Origin: CAYVXE01 sp964455375
Lineage (GTDB): Bacteria > Zhuqueibacterota > Zhuqueibacteria > Oceanimicrobiales > Oceanimicrobiaceae
DNA: 25,381 nt
Direction: 5' to 3'
NCBI GenBank assembly: GCA_964455375.1
Contig: CAYVXE010000061.1
Location: forward strand, 1 to 25,381
In this document: piece after piece, positions 7,905 through 14,657 of the stretch
Layout of the letters: each line of letters opens with the position of its first letter
Numbering within the stretch: the stretch's first letter is position 1
Notes under the pieces: generated by a model
The model's input: only the letters and a program-made list of their open reading frames with translations
What the model was told of the DNA's origin: nothing
The model's database searches: none
Position numbers and translations under genes: made by a program

Positions 7905-8264
7905 ATGTCAGAGAAACAATCAAACACAATAGCAGTTCCTGATGTTAAGAAGACGGTACGAAAAAAATCACAAAAAAGGCCGGTCAGAATTCCGCAATTC
8001 CATGTGATTTTACTCGATGATGACGATCATACCTATGACTATGTTATCGAAATGCTAATGCAGTTATTTCGGCACAGCGCTTCCAGGGCATTCGAAATGG
8101 CATGTGAAGTTGATGCAAAAGGTCGTGTGATTGTAGACACGACGACAAAAGAAAGAGCTGAGCTAAAGCGAGATCAGATTCAGGCCTATGGTCCGGATTG
8201 GAGGATGCCTCACAGTCCTGGTTCCATGCAGGCAATTATACAACCGGCAGGTTCAGAAATTTAA
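7905..8264 (+). CDS. clpS: ATP-dependent Clp protease adaptor ClpS-like protein
   Basis: ClpS binds N-degron substrates and hands them to ClpA or ClpC for degradation by ClpP. From the ATG at 7905 it has 119 residues. Residues 1-28 are a basic, disordered extension. The ClpS core is about 30-113, with QFHVILLDDDDHTYDYVIEM as its N-terminal block, including the conserved acidic pocket loop. The stretch CEVDAKGRVIVDTTTKERAE (67-86) matches the second core block, but Asp70 stands where most ClpS proteins have the histidine that contacts the substrate alpha-amino group. The tail DWRMPHSPGSMQAIIQPAG resembles one I recall in planctomycete-type ClpS. There is little ribosome-site signal before 7905; the ATG at 7860, which adds MNLYICNLRSAALGI, is an alternative. 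hutI follows after 20 bases, so the two are probably one transcript. Confidence 0.85.
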   Translation: MSEKQSNTIAVPDVKKTVRKKSQKRPVRIPQFHVILLDDDDHTYDYVIEMLMQLFRHSASRAFEMACEVDAKGRVIVDTTTKERAELKRDQIQAYGPDWRMPHSPGSMQAIIQPAGSEI

Positions 8265-8284
8265 GCACCTCATAAAGAAAGTCT

Positions 8285-9520
8285 ATGAAAGGAACAAAAC
8301 TCATCGGCCCGTTTAAACAGCTCTTAACCATGGCGCATTTACCGCTTGAGGGAGCGCTCCCCGATGATTCTCTCACGATAGTTTCAGATGCAGGATTACT
8401 CATTGAAAACGACCGTATTCAATCCATCGGGACTTTTGAGAGCTTATTTCACGATAATCAGATAGCTGCTATTGAAGAGATTTCTTCTCCCATGGTGTGT
8501 CTGCCCGGGTTTATTGATTGTCATACGCACATCTGTTTTGCGGGGTCGCGGGCACGAGATTATGCCATGCGAAATGCAGGAAAATCCTATCTGGAAATTG
8601 CCAAAGCAGGCGGCGGTATTCTGGAATCCGTGCGCAAAACACGTGCAGCCTCCCAGGCTTATTTGGCGGCAGGTTTAGCACATCGTGCCCATCGGCATCT
8701 AACTGAAGGCGTCACCACCTGCGAGGTGAAAAGCGGCTACGCACTAAATGTGGATGGCGAATTGAAAATGCTGCGTTCAATTTGTAAAGTAAATGATGAA
8801 TACCCAACTGATTTCGTGTCAACTTGTCTGGCAGCACATACACTGCCAACGGATTTTGCCGGGACGCCATCAGAGTATTTGCAGCATATTTCCACTGCGT
8901 TGCTGCCGGAAATCAGAAAACTGGGTCTAACCAATCGGGTTGATATTTTTGTTGAGGAAAGCGCTTTCACCGTTGATGAAGCCAGAGCCTATTTGCAAAC
9001 GGCCAAACAAATGGGGTTTTCGGTCACAATGCATGTCGACCAATTCACCGCAGGCAGCAGTTTATTGGCAGTTGCGTTAGAGGCTGTGAGTGCCGATCAC
9101 CTTGAAGCCAGTACGGAAAAAGAAATTGCTGCATTGGCTGCATCAAATGTTGTGTGCGTGGTTCTTCCCGGCGCATCTCTGGGATTAGGTTGTGCTTTCG
9201 CACCAGCAAGAAACCTGTTAGACAAAGGTGCATGTCTGGCAATTGCCACAGATTGGAATCCAGGTTCAGCCCCCATGGGCGATTTGCTCATGCAGGCTGC
9301 GGTTCTTGCCGCTTCTGAAAAATTGACCACCGTGGAAACCTTCGCTGCAATAACTTTTCGTGCGGCTGCTGCGCTCGAGCTTCGGGACCGGGGGAAGCTT
9401 CAGGAGAACATGCTTGCGGATTTTGTCGCATTTCCGTGTGATGATTACCGGGAAATTCTCTACCACCAGGGAAAATTAAAACCGGCGTCTGTATGGAAGA
9501 ACGGTGACGCGATGAGATAA
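8285..9520 (+). CDS. hutI: Imidazolonepropionase
   Basis: HutI hydrolyses 4-imidazolone-5-propanoate to N-formimino-L-glutamate, the third step of histidine degradation, in the cytoplasm. The 411 residues match the family length. Family blocks are complete: PGFIDCHTHICFAGSRARDY with metal ligands His80 and His82, the glycine-rich KAGGGILESVRKTRA, TTCEVKSGY, His250 in TMHVDQF, SADHLE (His272), and TDWNPGSAP with Asp323. The ATG at 8285 has only a weak AAAGAAAG ribosome site; it is 20 bases after clpS. hutH, hutU and hutG are not in the window, so this gene is separated from the rest of the pathway and joined to clpS. Some steps differ from well-studied HutI (ASLGLGCAFAPA in the substrate loop), so a related amidohydrolase is a minor alternative. 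Confidence 0.9.
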   Translation: MKGTKLIGPFKQLLTMAHLPLEGALPDDSLTIVSDAGLLIENDRIQSIGTFESLFHDNQIAAIEEISSPMVCLPGFIDCHTHICFAGSRARDYAMRNAGKSYLEIAKAGGGILESVRKTRAASQAYLAAGLAHRAHRHLTEGVTTCEVKSGYALNVDGELKMLRSICKVNDEYPTDFVSTCLAAHTLPTDFAGTPSEYLQHISTALLPEIRKLGLTNRVDIFVEESAFTVDEARAYLQTAKQMGFSVTMHVDQFTAGSSLLAVALEAVSADHLEASTEKEIAALAASNVVCVVLPGASLGLGCAFAPARNLLDKGACLAIATDWNPGSAPMGDLLMQAAVLAASEKLTTVETFAAITFRAAAALELRDRGKLQENMLADFVAFPCDDYREILYHQGKLKPASVWKNGDAMR

Positions 9521-9537
9521 ATACTTAAGCAATGACC

Positions 9538-9628
9538 TGTCATTTTGAAAGTACCAACATGGAGCCGATAAATCTCGTGTGCCATAATTCAGCCCCTTCG
9601 ACTCCCCTTCGTTGAGCTTAAGGTGACA
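9538..9628 (+). repeat. 91-bp dispersed repeat, copy A
   Basis: The unit runs from TGTCATTTTGAAAG to AAGGTGACA. It aligns along its whole length, with compensating one-base gaps, to the reverse complement of 21592-21682. The last 30 or so bases are nearly identical (TTCGAC, CTTCGTTG, AAGGTGACA). Both ends carry TGTCA/TGACA inverted termini. It lies between convergent hutI and cmoB; the remaining gap (9629-9720) shows no convincing gene. Confidence 0.65.
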
Positions 9629-9720
9629 AAATATCTGGAAAATGATCCTGTGGTTGATGCCAATGGACAGGTGCTGGACTGATTTGGAATTCCGTATTTG
9701 AACGTTACGGTTTCGCCGTG

Positions 9721-10695
9721 TTAGGGTGATTCAACAATAAAAATTGCTCGTCTTGGTGCAGGATAGCCTTCAATCGTTCGGTTTAGATTGTCGCTATCCA
9801 GAAAATCTGTGAGCGATTCATATCGCATCCACTCGGTACGCCGTTGTTCGTGCGTGGTTGTCTGCGTTACATCGATCAATCGTATGTTTTTGAAGTTGCA
9901 GCGTTTTATCCAGGACTCCAGAGTCAGGCAGGAGGGGACAAACCAGACGTTGCGCATTTTTGCATAGCGGTCTTCCGGTACCAAAATCTCTCCCTCTTTA
10001 CCGTCGATGACCAACGTTTCCAGAACCAACTCGCCGCCGTGTTGTAATGCAGACCGCAGCTTTAACAAATGATCAAATGGTGAACGCCGGTGATAAAGGA
10101 CACCCATGGAAAATATGCTGTCAAATGCATGCAGATTATCCGGCATTGCTTCAAGTGATAAGGGAAGAGCGTCTATGTTTCCGGGCTGAATAAAATGCCG
10201 CATGGTCTGGAACTGCATCACTGACAACATTCCCGGCTCTAACCCAATGACACGTTTTGCGCCGGCGCCGGCCATGCGTAAACAGTGGTAACCGCTGCCG
10301 CAGCCGACGTCCAGAACACACCGCCCATCTAATGGTTGAATATGATCTTTTAACCGGTTCCATTTCCAGTCTGAGCGCCACTCTGTATCAATGTGAATTC
10401 CGAAAAGGCAAAAGGGACCCTTGCGCCATGGGTGCAACTGCATCAAAAGCTGTTGAAGCAGTTGTCTCGTTTCTGTTGAGCAATCTTCCGCGGAGCCGAT
10501 TTTTATGCAATCGGAAGTGAGTTTCACCACCGAGGGATTGATGCGTGGTAATTGATTTAAAACATCCGCCCATTTCGAAAGATCACTATGGTGTGAGTTT
10601 TTTAGAGCTTCATTTATCTGACCTGGTAAAATGTCAAGCCACGGTTCCAGTGGAGTTTCATGAAGTGAACTGAAAAAGGTTGAATAGTCAATCAT
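9721..10695 (-). CDS. cmoB: tRNA U34 carboxymethyltransferase CmoB
   Basis: CmoB transfers the carboxymethyl group from carboxy-S-adenosyl-methionine to 5-hydroxyuridine at tRNA position 34, giving cmo5U, which widens wobble decoding. Its 324 residues match the E. coli length. The N-terminal helical part leads to HPWRKGPFCLFG with Lys92. The Rossmann methyltransferase core opens with VLDVGCGSGYH (127-137). GVLYHRRSP holds Tyr201, RYAKMRNVWFVPS is the family signature, and YPAPRRAIF near the end supplies Arg315 or Arg316. Lys, Tyr and Arg at these places bind the carboxylate of Cx-SAM in E. coli CmoB, so all three are present. The ATG at 10695 overlaps the end of cmoA by four bases (ATGA), so translation is coupled. 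Confidence 0.95.
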   Translation of the reverse strand: MIDYSTFFSSLHETPLEPWLDILPGQINEALKNSHHSDLSKWADVLNQLPRINPSVVKLTSDCIKIGSAEDCSTETRQLLQQLLMQLHPWRKGPFCLFGIHIDTEWRSDWKWNRLKDHIQPLDGRCVLDVGCGSGYHCLRMAGAGAKRVIGLEPGMLSVMQFQTMRHFIQPGNIDALPLSLEAMPDNLHAFDSIFSMGVLYHRRSPFDHLLKLRSALQHGGELVLETLVIDGKEGEILVPEDRYAKMRNVWFVPSCLTLESWIKRCNFKNIRLIDVTQTTTHEQRRTEWMRYESLTDFLDSDNLNRTIEGYPAPRRAIFIVESP

Positions 10696-11429
10696 TTGAT
10701 GGCAATAAAAGATGCAAAATTAAAACATTGAAACCACAACTCAGCCTGATGGAATCCGGCTTCTTTCAATCGGTTTAGATGTTTTTCTTTCGTTTCGGGG
10801 AACAAGACTTTTTCAAGGGCTGTGCGCTTCTGGCTGATTTCCAGTTCGCTGTAACCTTCTGCCTTTTTGAAAAAGTGGTGCAGTTCGGTTTGGAATAGAT
10901 TCTGTTGTTTGTTTGCAAGGGTAATTTTTTCAGAAATAATAAGGGCACCTCCAGGTACCATGCCACTGTAAAGCCGTTTCAAAAACTCAAAGCGATCATC
11001 CGGATCAAGAAATTGCAACGTAAAATTGAGTACAATGAATGAGGCTTGCCGAATAAGAACATGTCGAATGTCTGCACAGATCATGTCAACCGGTATATTT
11101 GATGAACAGGATTTAACGAATTTAAGGCAGCGTTCAAGCATAGCGGGTGAATTGTCAACTGCGATGATTCGACAATTGGGTACATGAATATTGTTTTGTA
11201 TGGTCTGTGTCACCGCCCCGAGAGAGCATCCAAGATCGTAACAAAGACTGTTTGCTTGAACATACTTCTTGGAAAGTAAACCGATCATCCACAGGAGGGT
11301 TTGATACCCGGGCACTGAGCGCTGGATCATATCACTGAAAACGGTGGCGACATTTTCATCAAATGTAAATTCGGGGATATACGTCAACGGTCGGGCAAAA
11401 ATAAAATCGCGTTCCTGGTTCTTTTTCAT
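10692..11429 (-). CDS. cmoA: Carboxy-S-adenosyl-L-methionine synthase CmoA
   Basis: CmoA makes carboxy-SAM from SAM and prephenate and feeds it to CmoB, encoded next. The 245 residues match the family. Diagnostic blocks are DFIFARPLTYIPEFTFDENV at the N-terminus, CYDLGCSLGAVT (SAM binding, 63-74), VDNSPAMLERC, MICADIRHV, FIVLNFTLQFLDPDDR and, for prephenate binding, EISQKRTALEKVLFP with Arg202. Start ATG at 11429 with an AAAGAAAG ribosome site. A secreted-protein gene ends 80 bases upstream on the same strand with no terminator between, so a three-gene transcript is possible. The cmoAB pair is best known from Gammaproteobacteria. Confidence 0.95.
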   Translation of the reverse strand: MKKNQERDFIFARPLTYIPEFTFDENVATVFSDMIQRSVPGYQTLLWMIGLLSKKYVQANSLCYDLGCSLGAVTQTIQNNIHVPNCRIIAVDNSPAMLERCLKFVKSCSSNIPVDMICADIRHVLIRQASFIVLNFTLQFLDPDDRFEFLKRLYSGMVPGGALIISEKITLANKQQNLFQTELHHFFKKAEGYSELEISQKRTALEKVLFPETKEKHLNRLKEAGFHQAELWFQCFNFASFIAIK

Positions 11430-11509
11430 ATTTCAAACTTTCTTTTACCGAAAGATTTTGCTAACAACAGGAGATGGCGTTTGGCAGATTAAAGTCCTTT
11501 AGAGTCCGG

Positions 11510-13474
11510 TTAACGCAAAACAGTCAAGGTTTTAACCTGCGTGATATCCCCAACGGTGAGACGATATAAGTACGTTCCGCTGGCAACGGTTTGTCCGAGT
11601 GAATCCGTACCATCCCATTTAACGGAATAAAAGCCGGGCGACTGTCTTTTTTGTATCAGTACTTTAAGAAGTCGCCCGCGAATATCATAAATTTCCAGAG
11701 TGACTTTGGCTTGCTGAAAAATTCGATATTGTAAGGACGTCTCCGGGTTAAAAGGGTTAGGATAGTTTTGTTTTAGCTCAAAATCCTTCGTATTTTGATA
11801 ATTTGCTTTGTCGTTGAGTGCCGTTATGACACCTTGCCAGATTGCCGAACTGAAGGCATTATCGGCAGCTTCGCCATTGGCAAATCTGATATTGCTAAGA
11901 TCTGCAATTTTCTCAGGCCTACCGGTGCCGATAAGATCGAAATAGTTTCCGGTTTCATGTTTGCCTGAATAAAGTCGTAACTTGAATCCAGGGGGGATGG
12001 CGTAAATGACGGACGACGCCAAACTGTCAAATGCTTCTATCCGCCTAAAGTCACGGTAATCCCGTTTGTGGCGATCTATATAGTCTAAAATAATGGATCG
12101 TCCGTCAAAATTTTTCCCATCATATAATTCCACCCAGGCGTCGTTTAGCATGGTTACATCGGAGGTCGGAATTTGCGGTGAGAAGCCAATCATTTGAACA
12201 AATTTTGATTCCTGTGTGGTTCCGTGTTCGGTTGCGTAAAAATAAAAATGGTGATCCGGACTGACATAACTCCCGGCTGCTGCCTGTAAATCTCCCTGCC
12301 GGGCACCAGCGTTACCACCAGGAAACAATATTTTTTTTGCGACTTTGGTCAGTTCAATACCTTCACCGCGGACATTTGGGTTGGGACGATCTTTTGGGAC
12401 ATCAAGCCGGAATGCATCGACCTCATCGGTTCCTCCAAATCCCGATGGTCTGCGGCCATGAGACGCGATGAGATAGAGTTGGCTTGTCTGGCATTCGCGT
12501 ACGATAGTTGTGGATTGATATCCGGCTTCTCCGAGGATGCTGCCTAAATCCGACCATTCAAGATCCACTGTTCCGTCACTATTCAGCAGTTCAGATTTTA
12601 GCTCGGTATAGTCCCATCTGTCCCACAAAGGGTCTTCGTCATAATTTGCCGGATTGATTTCAAGGTTGGATTTTAAAATATAAAATTCGAGAGTTTTAGA
12701 ATCTCTCAGAGCCCGCACCATCAGGTATCGTCCGTCCTCAAGTTTGATAATTCCCACGGCGGTTGCGTCTCGTCCCTCAATTTTCCAATCAGGATTGTGC
12801 CAGACTTTTCGGGGCACCAAAGGGTTGGACATATCCCATAAAGTGATAAGAGAGGAGTCGGTTTCTGTCGTTGCAGGCCTGTCGACCCCGATAAGAACGT
12901 ACGCGCCGATGGTTTGAATTCCACCCGGATGATCGAAATGCTCGTCGATGATTTGTGAGTGCACGATTTTGTCGTTCTGATTTGGAAGGACATCTTTGGA
13001 TAACTGGCCATATTCCAACCGGTTTGAACGTAGTCTCCCGCCATTATTTTTTTGAGAATTCATCTGAACCACTGCAAAGTGAGCAGGAGATGACACCTCT
13101 TCACTCCTGTCCGGAGTAATAATTAAATTCCGGTGGGAGGAGGCTACTATAAAATAAGGTGTCTCAAGACCGGGGAATTGCAACCGTTGCACTCCTTGCC
13201 AGTGGTTGGGTGTTCCTGCGCCTTTAACCTCCGGGTAATCTGCTCCCCAATTAAATCCGAGTGTTTCTCCATGGTTTTGAAGTGAATTGACTGAAACAAT
13301 AACATTCTCAACACATGCATTGCATGAGTTGCTGCCGGAAGGATTTTCCATGTACCCTTTCAAATAAATCGAAAGAGTGTCTGCTGCCTGTGGGCGTGCA
13401 GAAAATAGAGGAGTATTTGCAAGAAATAGATTAAGTAGAAAAAAAGTAAAAATTGTTTTTAGGAATAGTATCAA
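11510..13474 (-). CDS. Secreted protein with beta/gamma-crystallin-like domain and Por/T9SS-type C-terminal tail
   Basis: The 654-residue protein has a signal peptide over about residues 1-26. Residues 90-430 are beta-rich, with propeller-like pieces such as SLITLWDMSNPLVPRKVW; I cannot name this fold. Residues about 445-548 look like a beta/gamma-crystallin domain (AWVELYDGKNFDGRSIIL and FKLRLYSGKHETGNYFDLI). Residues 566-654 are a FlgD/Ig-like C-terminal domain with YPNPFNPETSLQYRI and SGTYLYRLTVGD, the tail associated with type IX or similar export and surface attachment in FCB bacteria. A CNAC pair lies near the mature N-terminus. The TTG start at 13474 is taken because AGGAG lies 12 bases upstream and no in-frame ATG is nearby. 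The product is probably surface-exposed or released; its ligand is unknown. Confidence 0.85.
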   Translation of the reverse strand: MILFLKTIFTFFLLNLFLANTPLFSARPQAADTLSIYLKGYMENPSGSNSCNACVENVIVSVNSLQNHGETLGFNWGADYPEVKGAGTPNHWQGVQRLQFPGLETPYFIVASSHRNLIITPDRSEEVSSPAHFAVVQMNSQKNNGGRLRSNRLEYGQLSKDVLPNQNDKIVHSQIIDEHFDHPGGIQTIGAYVLIGVDRPATTETDSSLITLWDMSNPLVPRKVWHNPDWKIEGRDATAVGIIKLEDGRYLMVRALRDSKTLEFYILKSNLEINPANYDEDPLWDRWDYTELKSELLNSDGTVDLEWSDLGSILGEAGYQSTTIVRECQTSQLYLIASHGRRPSGFGGTDEVDAFRLDVPKDRPNPNVRGEGIELTKVAKKILFPGGNAGARQGDLQAAAGSYVSPDHHFYFYATEHGTTQESKFVQMIGFSPQIPTSDVTMLNDAWVELYDGKNFDGRSIILDYIDRHKRDYRDFRRIEAFDSLASSVIYAIPPGFKLRLYSGKHETGNYFDLIGTGRPEKIADLSNIRFANGEAADNAFSSAIWQGVITALNDKANYQNTKDFELKQNYPNPFNPETSLQYRIFQQAKVTLEIYDIRGRLLKVLIQKRQSPGFYSVKWDGTDSLGQTVASGTYLYRLTVGDITQVKTLTVLR

Positions 13475-13503
13475 TGTGTGTAAGAGCTCCTGATTGCACA
13501 GAT

Positions 13504-13533
13504 TATATAGTTTAATCGGTTAGTCGCTAACAA
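13504..13533 (-). promoter_or_regulatory. Promoter for the secreted-protein gene and possibly cmoAB
   Basis: On the minus strand TTGTTA (13533-13528), 18 bases, TATATA (13509-13504), with TATAAT shifted by two bases. A small inverted repeat GTTAG-TCG-CTAAC (13519-13531) overlaps the -35 side. Confidence 0.5.
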
Positions 13534-13680
13534 AACATTTAAATAAACATCAAGTGTTTAGAAAATGTATAACAATAATCTGTTCCGATGCAAGTAGAAT
13601 ATTAAAATTTTGTTTTTGCACCCTGTCTTTATTTGCAACATTTAAGCCGAGATTATTGATTCCATGATTTTCCGTTTTAT

Positions 13681-13707
13681 GGAGGAAAAATGCCAAAAAC
13701 CGTCTGA
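13681..13707 (+). other. Orphan ribosome site with five-codon frame
   Basis: GGAGG (13681-13685) precedes an ATG at 13690 that opens a five-codon frame, MPKTV, closed by TGA. A terminator hairpin follows at once. It could be a leader peptide, a decayed gene start or chance. No clear promoter is seen, although TTGCAA lies upstream near 13635. Confidence 0.2.
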
Positions 13708-13710
13708 CAT

Positions 13711-13747
13711 AAAAAAACCTCACACAAAGAATTGAGGAGGTTTTTTT
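13711..13747 (-). terminator. Rho-independent terminator of rpsU
   Basis: A perfect 10-base stem, AAAAAACCTC (13712-13721) with GAGGTTTTTT (13737-13746), encloses a 15-base loop. It stands 25 bases past the rpsU stop and has a T-run on either strand, so it could work in both directions. Confidence 0.85.
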
Positions 13748-13771
13748 ATAATATAGCCATTCCGGAAGGAG

Positions 13772-13957
13772 CTATGAGCCGTATTTTTTATACCGGCGTT
13801 TAGCCAGATTTTTGGCGATTTTTTTCCGTTCACTGGGTTTCAGGTAAAAACTGGATTTTTTCAAATCCCGTTGGATCCCGGCGCGTTGACAGCTTTGTTT
13901 GAACCGTTTCAGCGCTTTATCTATGGGTTCACCCTTTCGAACATTCACCACAATCAT
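13772..13957 (-). CDS. rpsU: 30S ribosomal protein bS21
   Basis: bS21 is a small basic protein of the 30S platform near the anti-Shine-Dalgarno end of 16S rRNA. The 61-residue sequence begins MIVVNVRKGEPIDKALKRFK and has the family blocks QRAGIQRDLKKSSFYLKPS and RKKIAKNLAKRRYKKYGS. The ATG at 13957 has a good AGGTGG site seven or eight bases upstream. It is read alone and closed by a strong terminator; a hairpin at 14068-14104 separates it from the upstream genes on the same strand. A conventional Shine-Dalgarno site here, and on several neighbouring genes, shows that the organism uses SD-led initiation. Confidence 0.96.
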   Translation of the reverse strand: MIVVNVRKGEPIDKALKRFKQSCQRAGIQRDLKKSSFYLKPSERKKIAKNLAKRRYKKYGS

Positions 13958-14028
13958 TTAATCTCACCACCTCTTCAACAAGTTATTGATGTACTCAAAA
14001 ATATCTGTTTGTTATTAACGACAAAATA

Positions 14029-14057
14029 AATATAAAGTTCAAATCTATTTATTTAAG
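14029..14057 (-). promoter_or_regulatory. Possible promoter for rpsU
   Basis: On the minus strand TATATT (14034-14029) matches the -10 box used elsewhere in the window; 17 bases upstream is only a weak CTTAAA (14057-14052). The leader would be about 65-70 bases. Confidence 0.35.
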
Positions 14058-14067
14058 CGGTTAAGAT

Positions 14068-14104
14068 AATCATTTTTATCGTATTTACAAAGATAAAAAT
14101 GATT
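14068..14104. terminator. AT-rich hairpin between the DUF2062 gene and rpsU
   Basis: ATCATTTTTATC (14069-14080) and GATAAAAATGAT (14092-14103) form a perfect 12-base stem, extended by one pair, with an 11-base loop. On the plus strand an eight-T run follows, as in an intrinsic terminator, yet the gene it would terminate (DUF2062) lies on the minus strand, where the T-run is missing. Confidence 0.5.
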
Positions 14105-14129
14105 TTTTTTAAGATTGATTCTACAAGTA

Positions 14130-14657
14130 TTATGCTGTTTCCTCTTCCTGGTCAAATGATTTGAAAGGAATTTTTTTTATGAGCGGTAAAAGAATAACAT
14201 ACAACAGGCCAATTAAGACCGGAGAAAAAAACAACCAGACGATCACCGCATGGATGCTAAGGTTCCATAGTAACGCGATTGCTCTGAAAGTGCTATCGTT
14301 TACGAGTTTTAGGATTTCATCCAGAGAGTAAGTCGATTTATCGGCGTGAAAAAGCAGAGCTCCGGCCCGGTAAAACGGCACTAAAAACAATAATTGTAAC
14401 GGATACACAACGAAATTCATTAACTGAATAGCCGGCATATTCAGTTTAAAAATAAAGGCTGCCAGAATACATAAAACGGTCGTGGTACCAAGGGCGGGAA
14501 TGATTCCCAAAGTAATCCCGAAAGCCATACTCAACGCGATTTTTTTAGGCGTAAGTCCATGTTTGAGCAGAGAGATAATGGGACGAATGACTTTGGTTTT
14601 CAGGAATGGTTTCAATGGGTCATCGTTAAAAAAGATTGTCTTGTGATTGTTTTTCAA
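14130..14657 (-). CDS. DUF2062 domain-containing membrane protein
   Basis: This is a small inner-membrane protein of unknown function, 175 residues. The DUF2062 core is seen in KIALSMAFGITLGIIPALGTTT (residues about 39-60, a glycine-rich helix with the GxxPxxG pattern), followed by helices at about 60-80, 84-102, 124-142 and 145-160. The body is LKLNMPAIQLMNFVVYPLQL-like in the family-typical place. The TTG at 14657 is used; there is no ribosome site, but the gene overlaps the end of the upstream epimerase-like gene by 32 bases, so translation probably depends on it. The next methionine would cut into the core domain. Family members are often found beside glycosyltransferases or lipid genes; here the partner is a TIGR01777 protein. 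Confidence 0.88.
   Translation of the reverse strand: MKNNHKTIFFNDDPLKPFLKTKVIRPIISLLKHGLTPKKIALSMAFGITLGIIPALGTTTVLCILAAFIFKLNMPAIQLMNFVVYPLQLLFLVPFYRAGALLFHADKSTYSLDEILKLVNDSTFRAIALLWNLSIHAVIVWLFFSPVLIGLLYVILLPLIKKIPFKSFDQEEETA

Noticed and set aside
9623..9682. Twenty-codon frame starting GTG and reading like protein (MTKYLENDPVVDANGQVLD)
   Set aside because: It begins inside the 91-bp repeat, has no clear ribosome site and is too short to tell a gene remnant from chance.
9708..9722. ACGG-TTTCG-CCGT hairpin after cmoB
   Set aside because: A four-base stem without a T-run on the minus strand is not a convincing terminator.
10257..10520. Plus-strand open frame of 87 codons
   Set aside because: It is a shadow of cmoB, whose conserved motifs on the minus strand are unmistakable.
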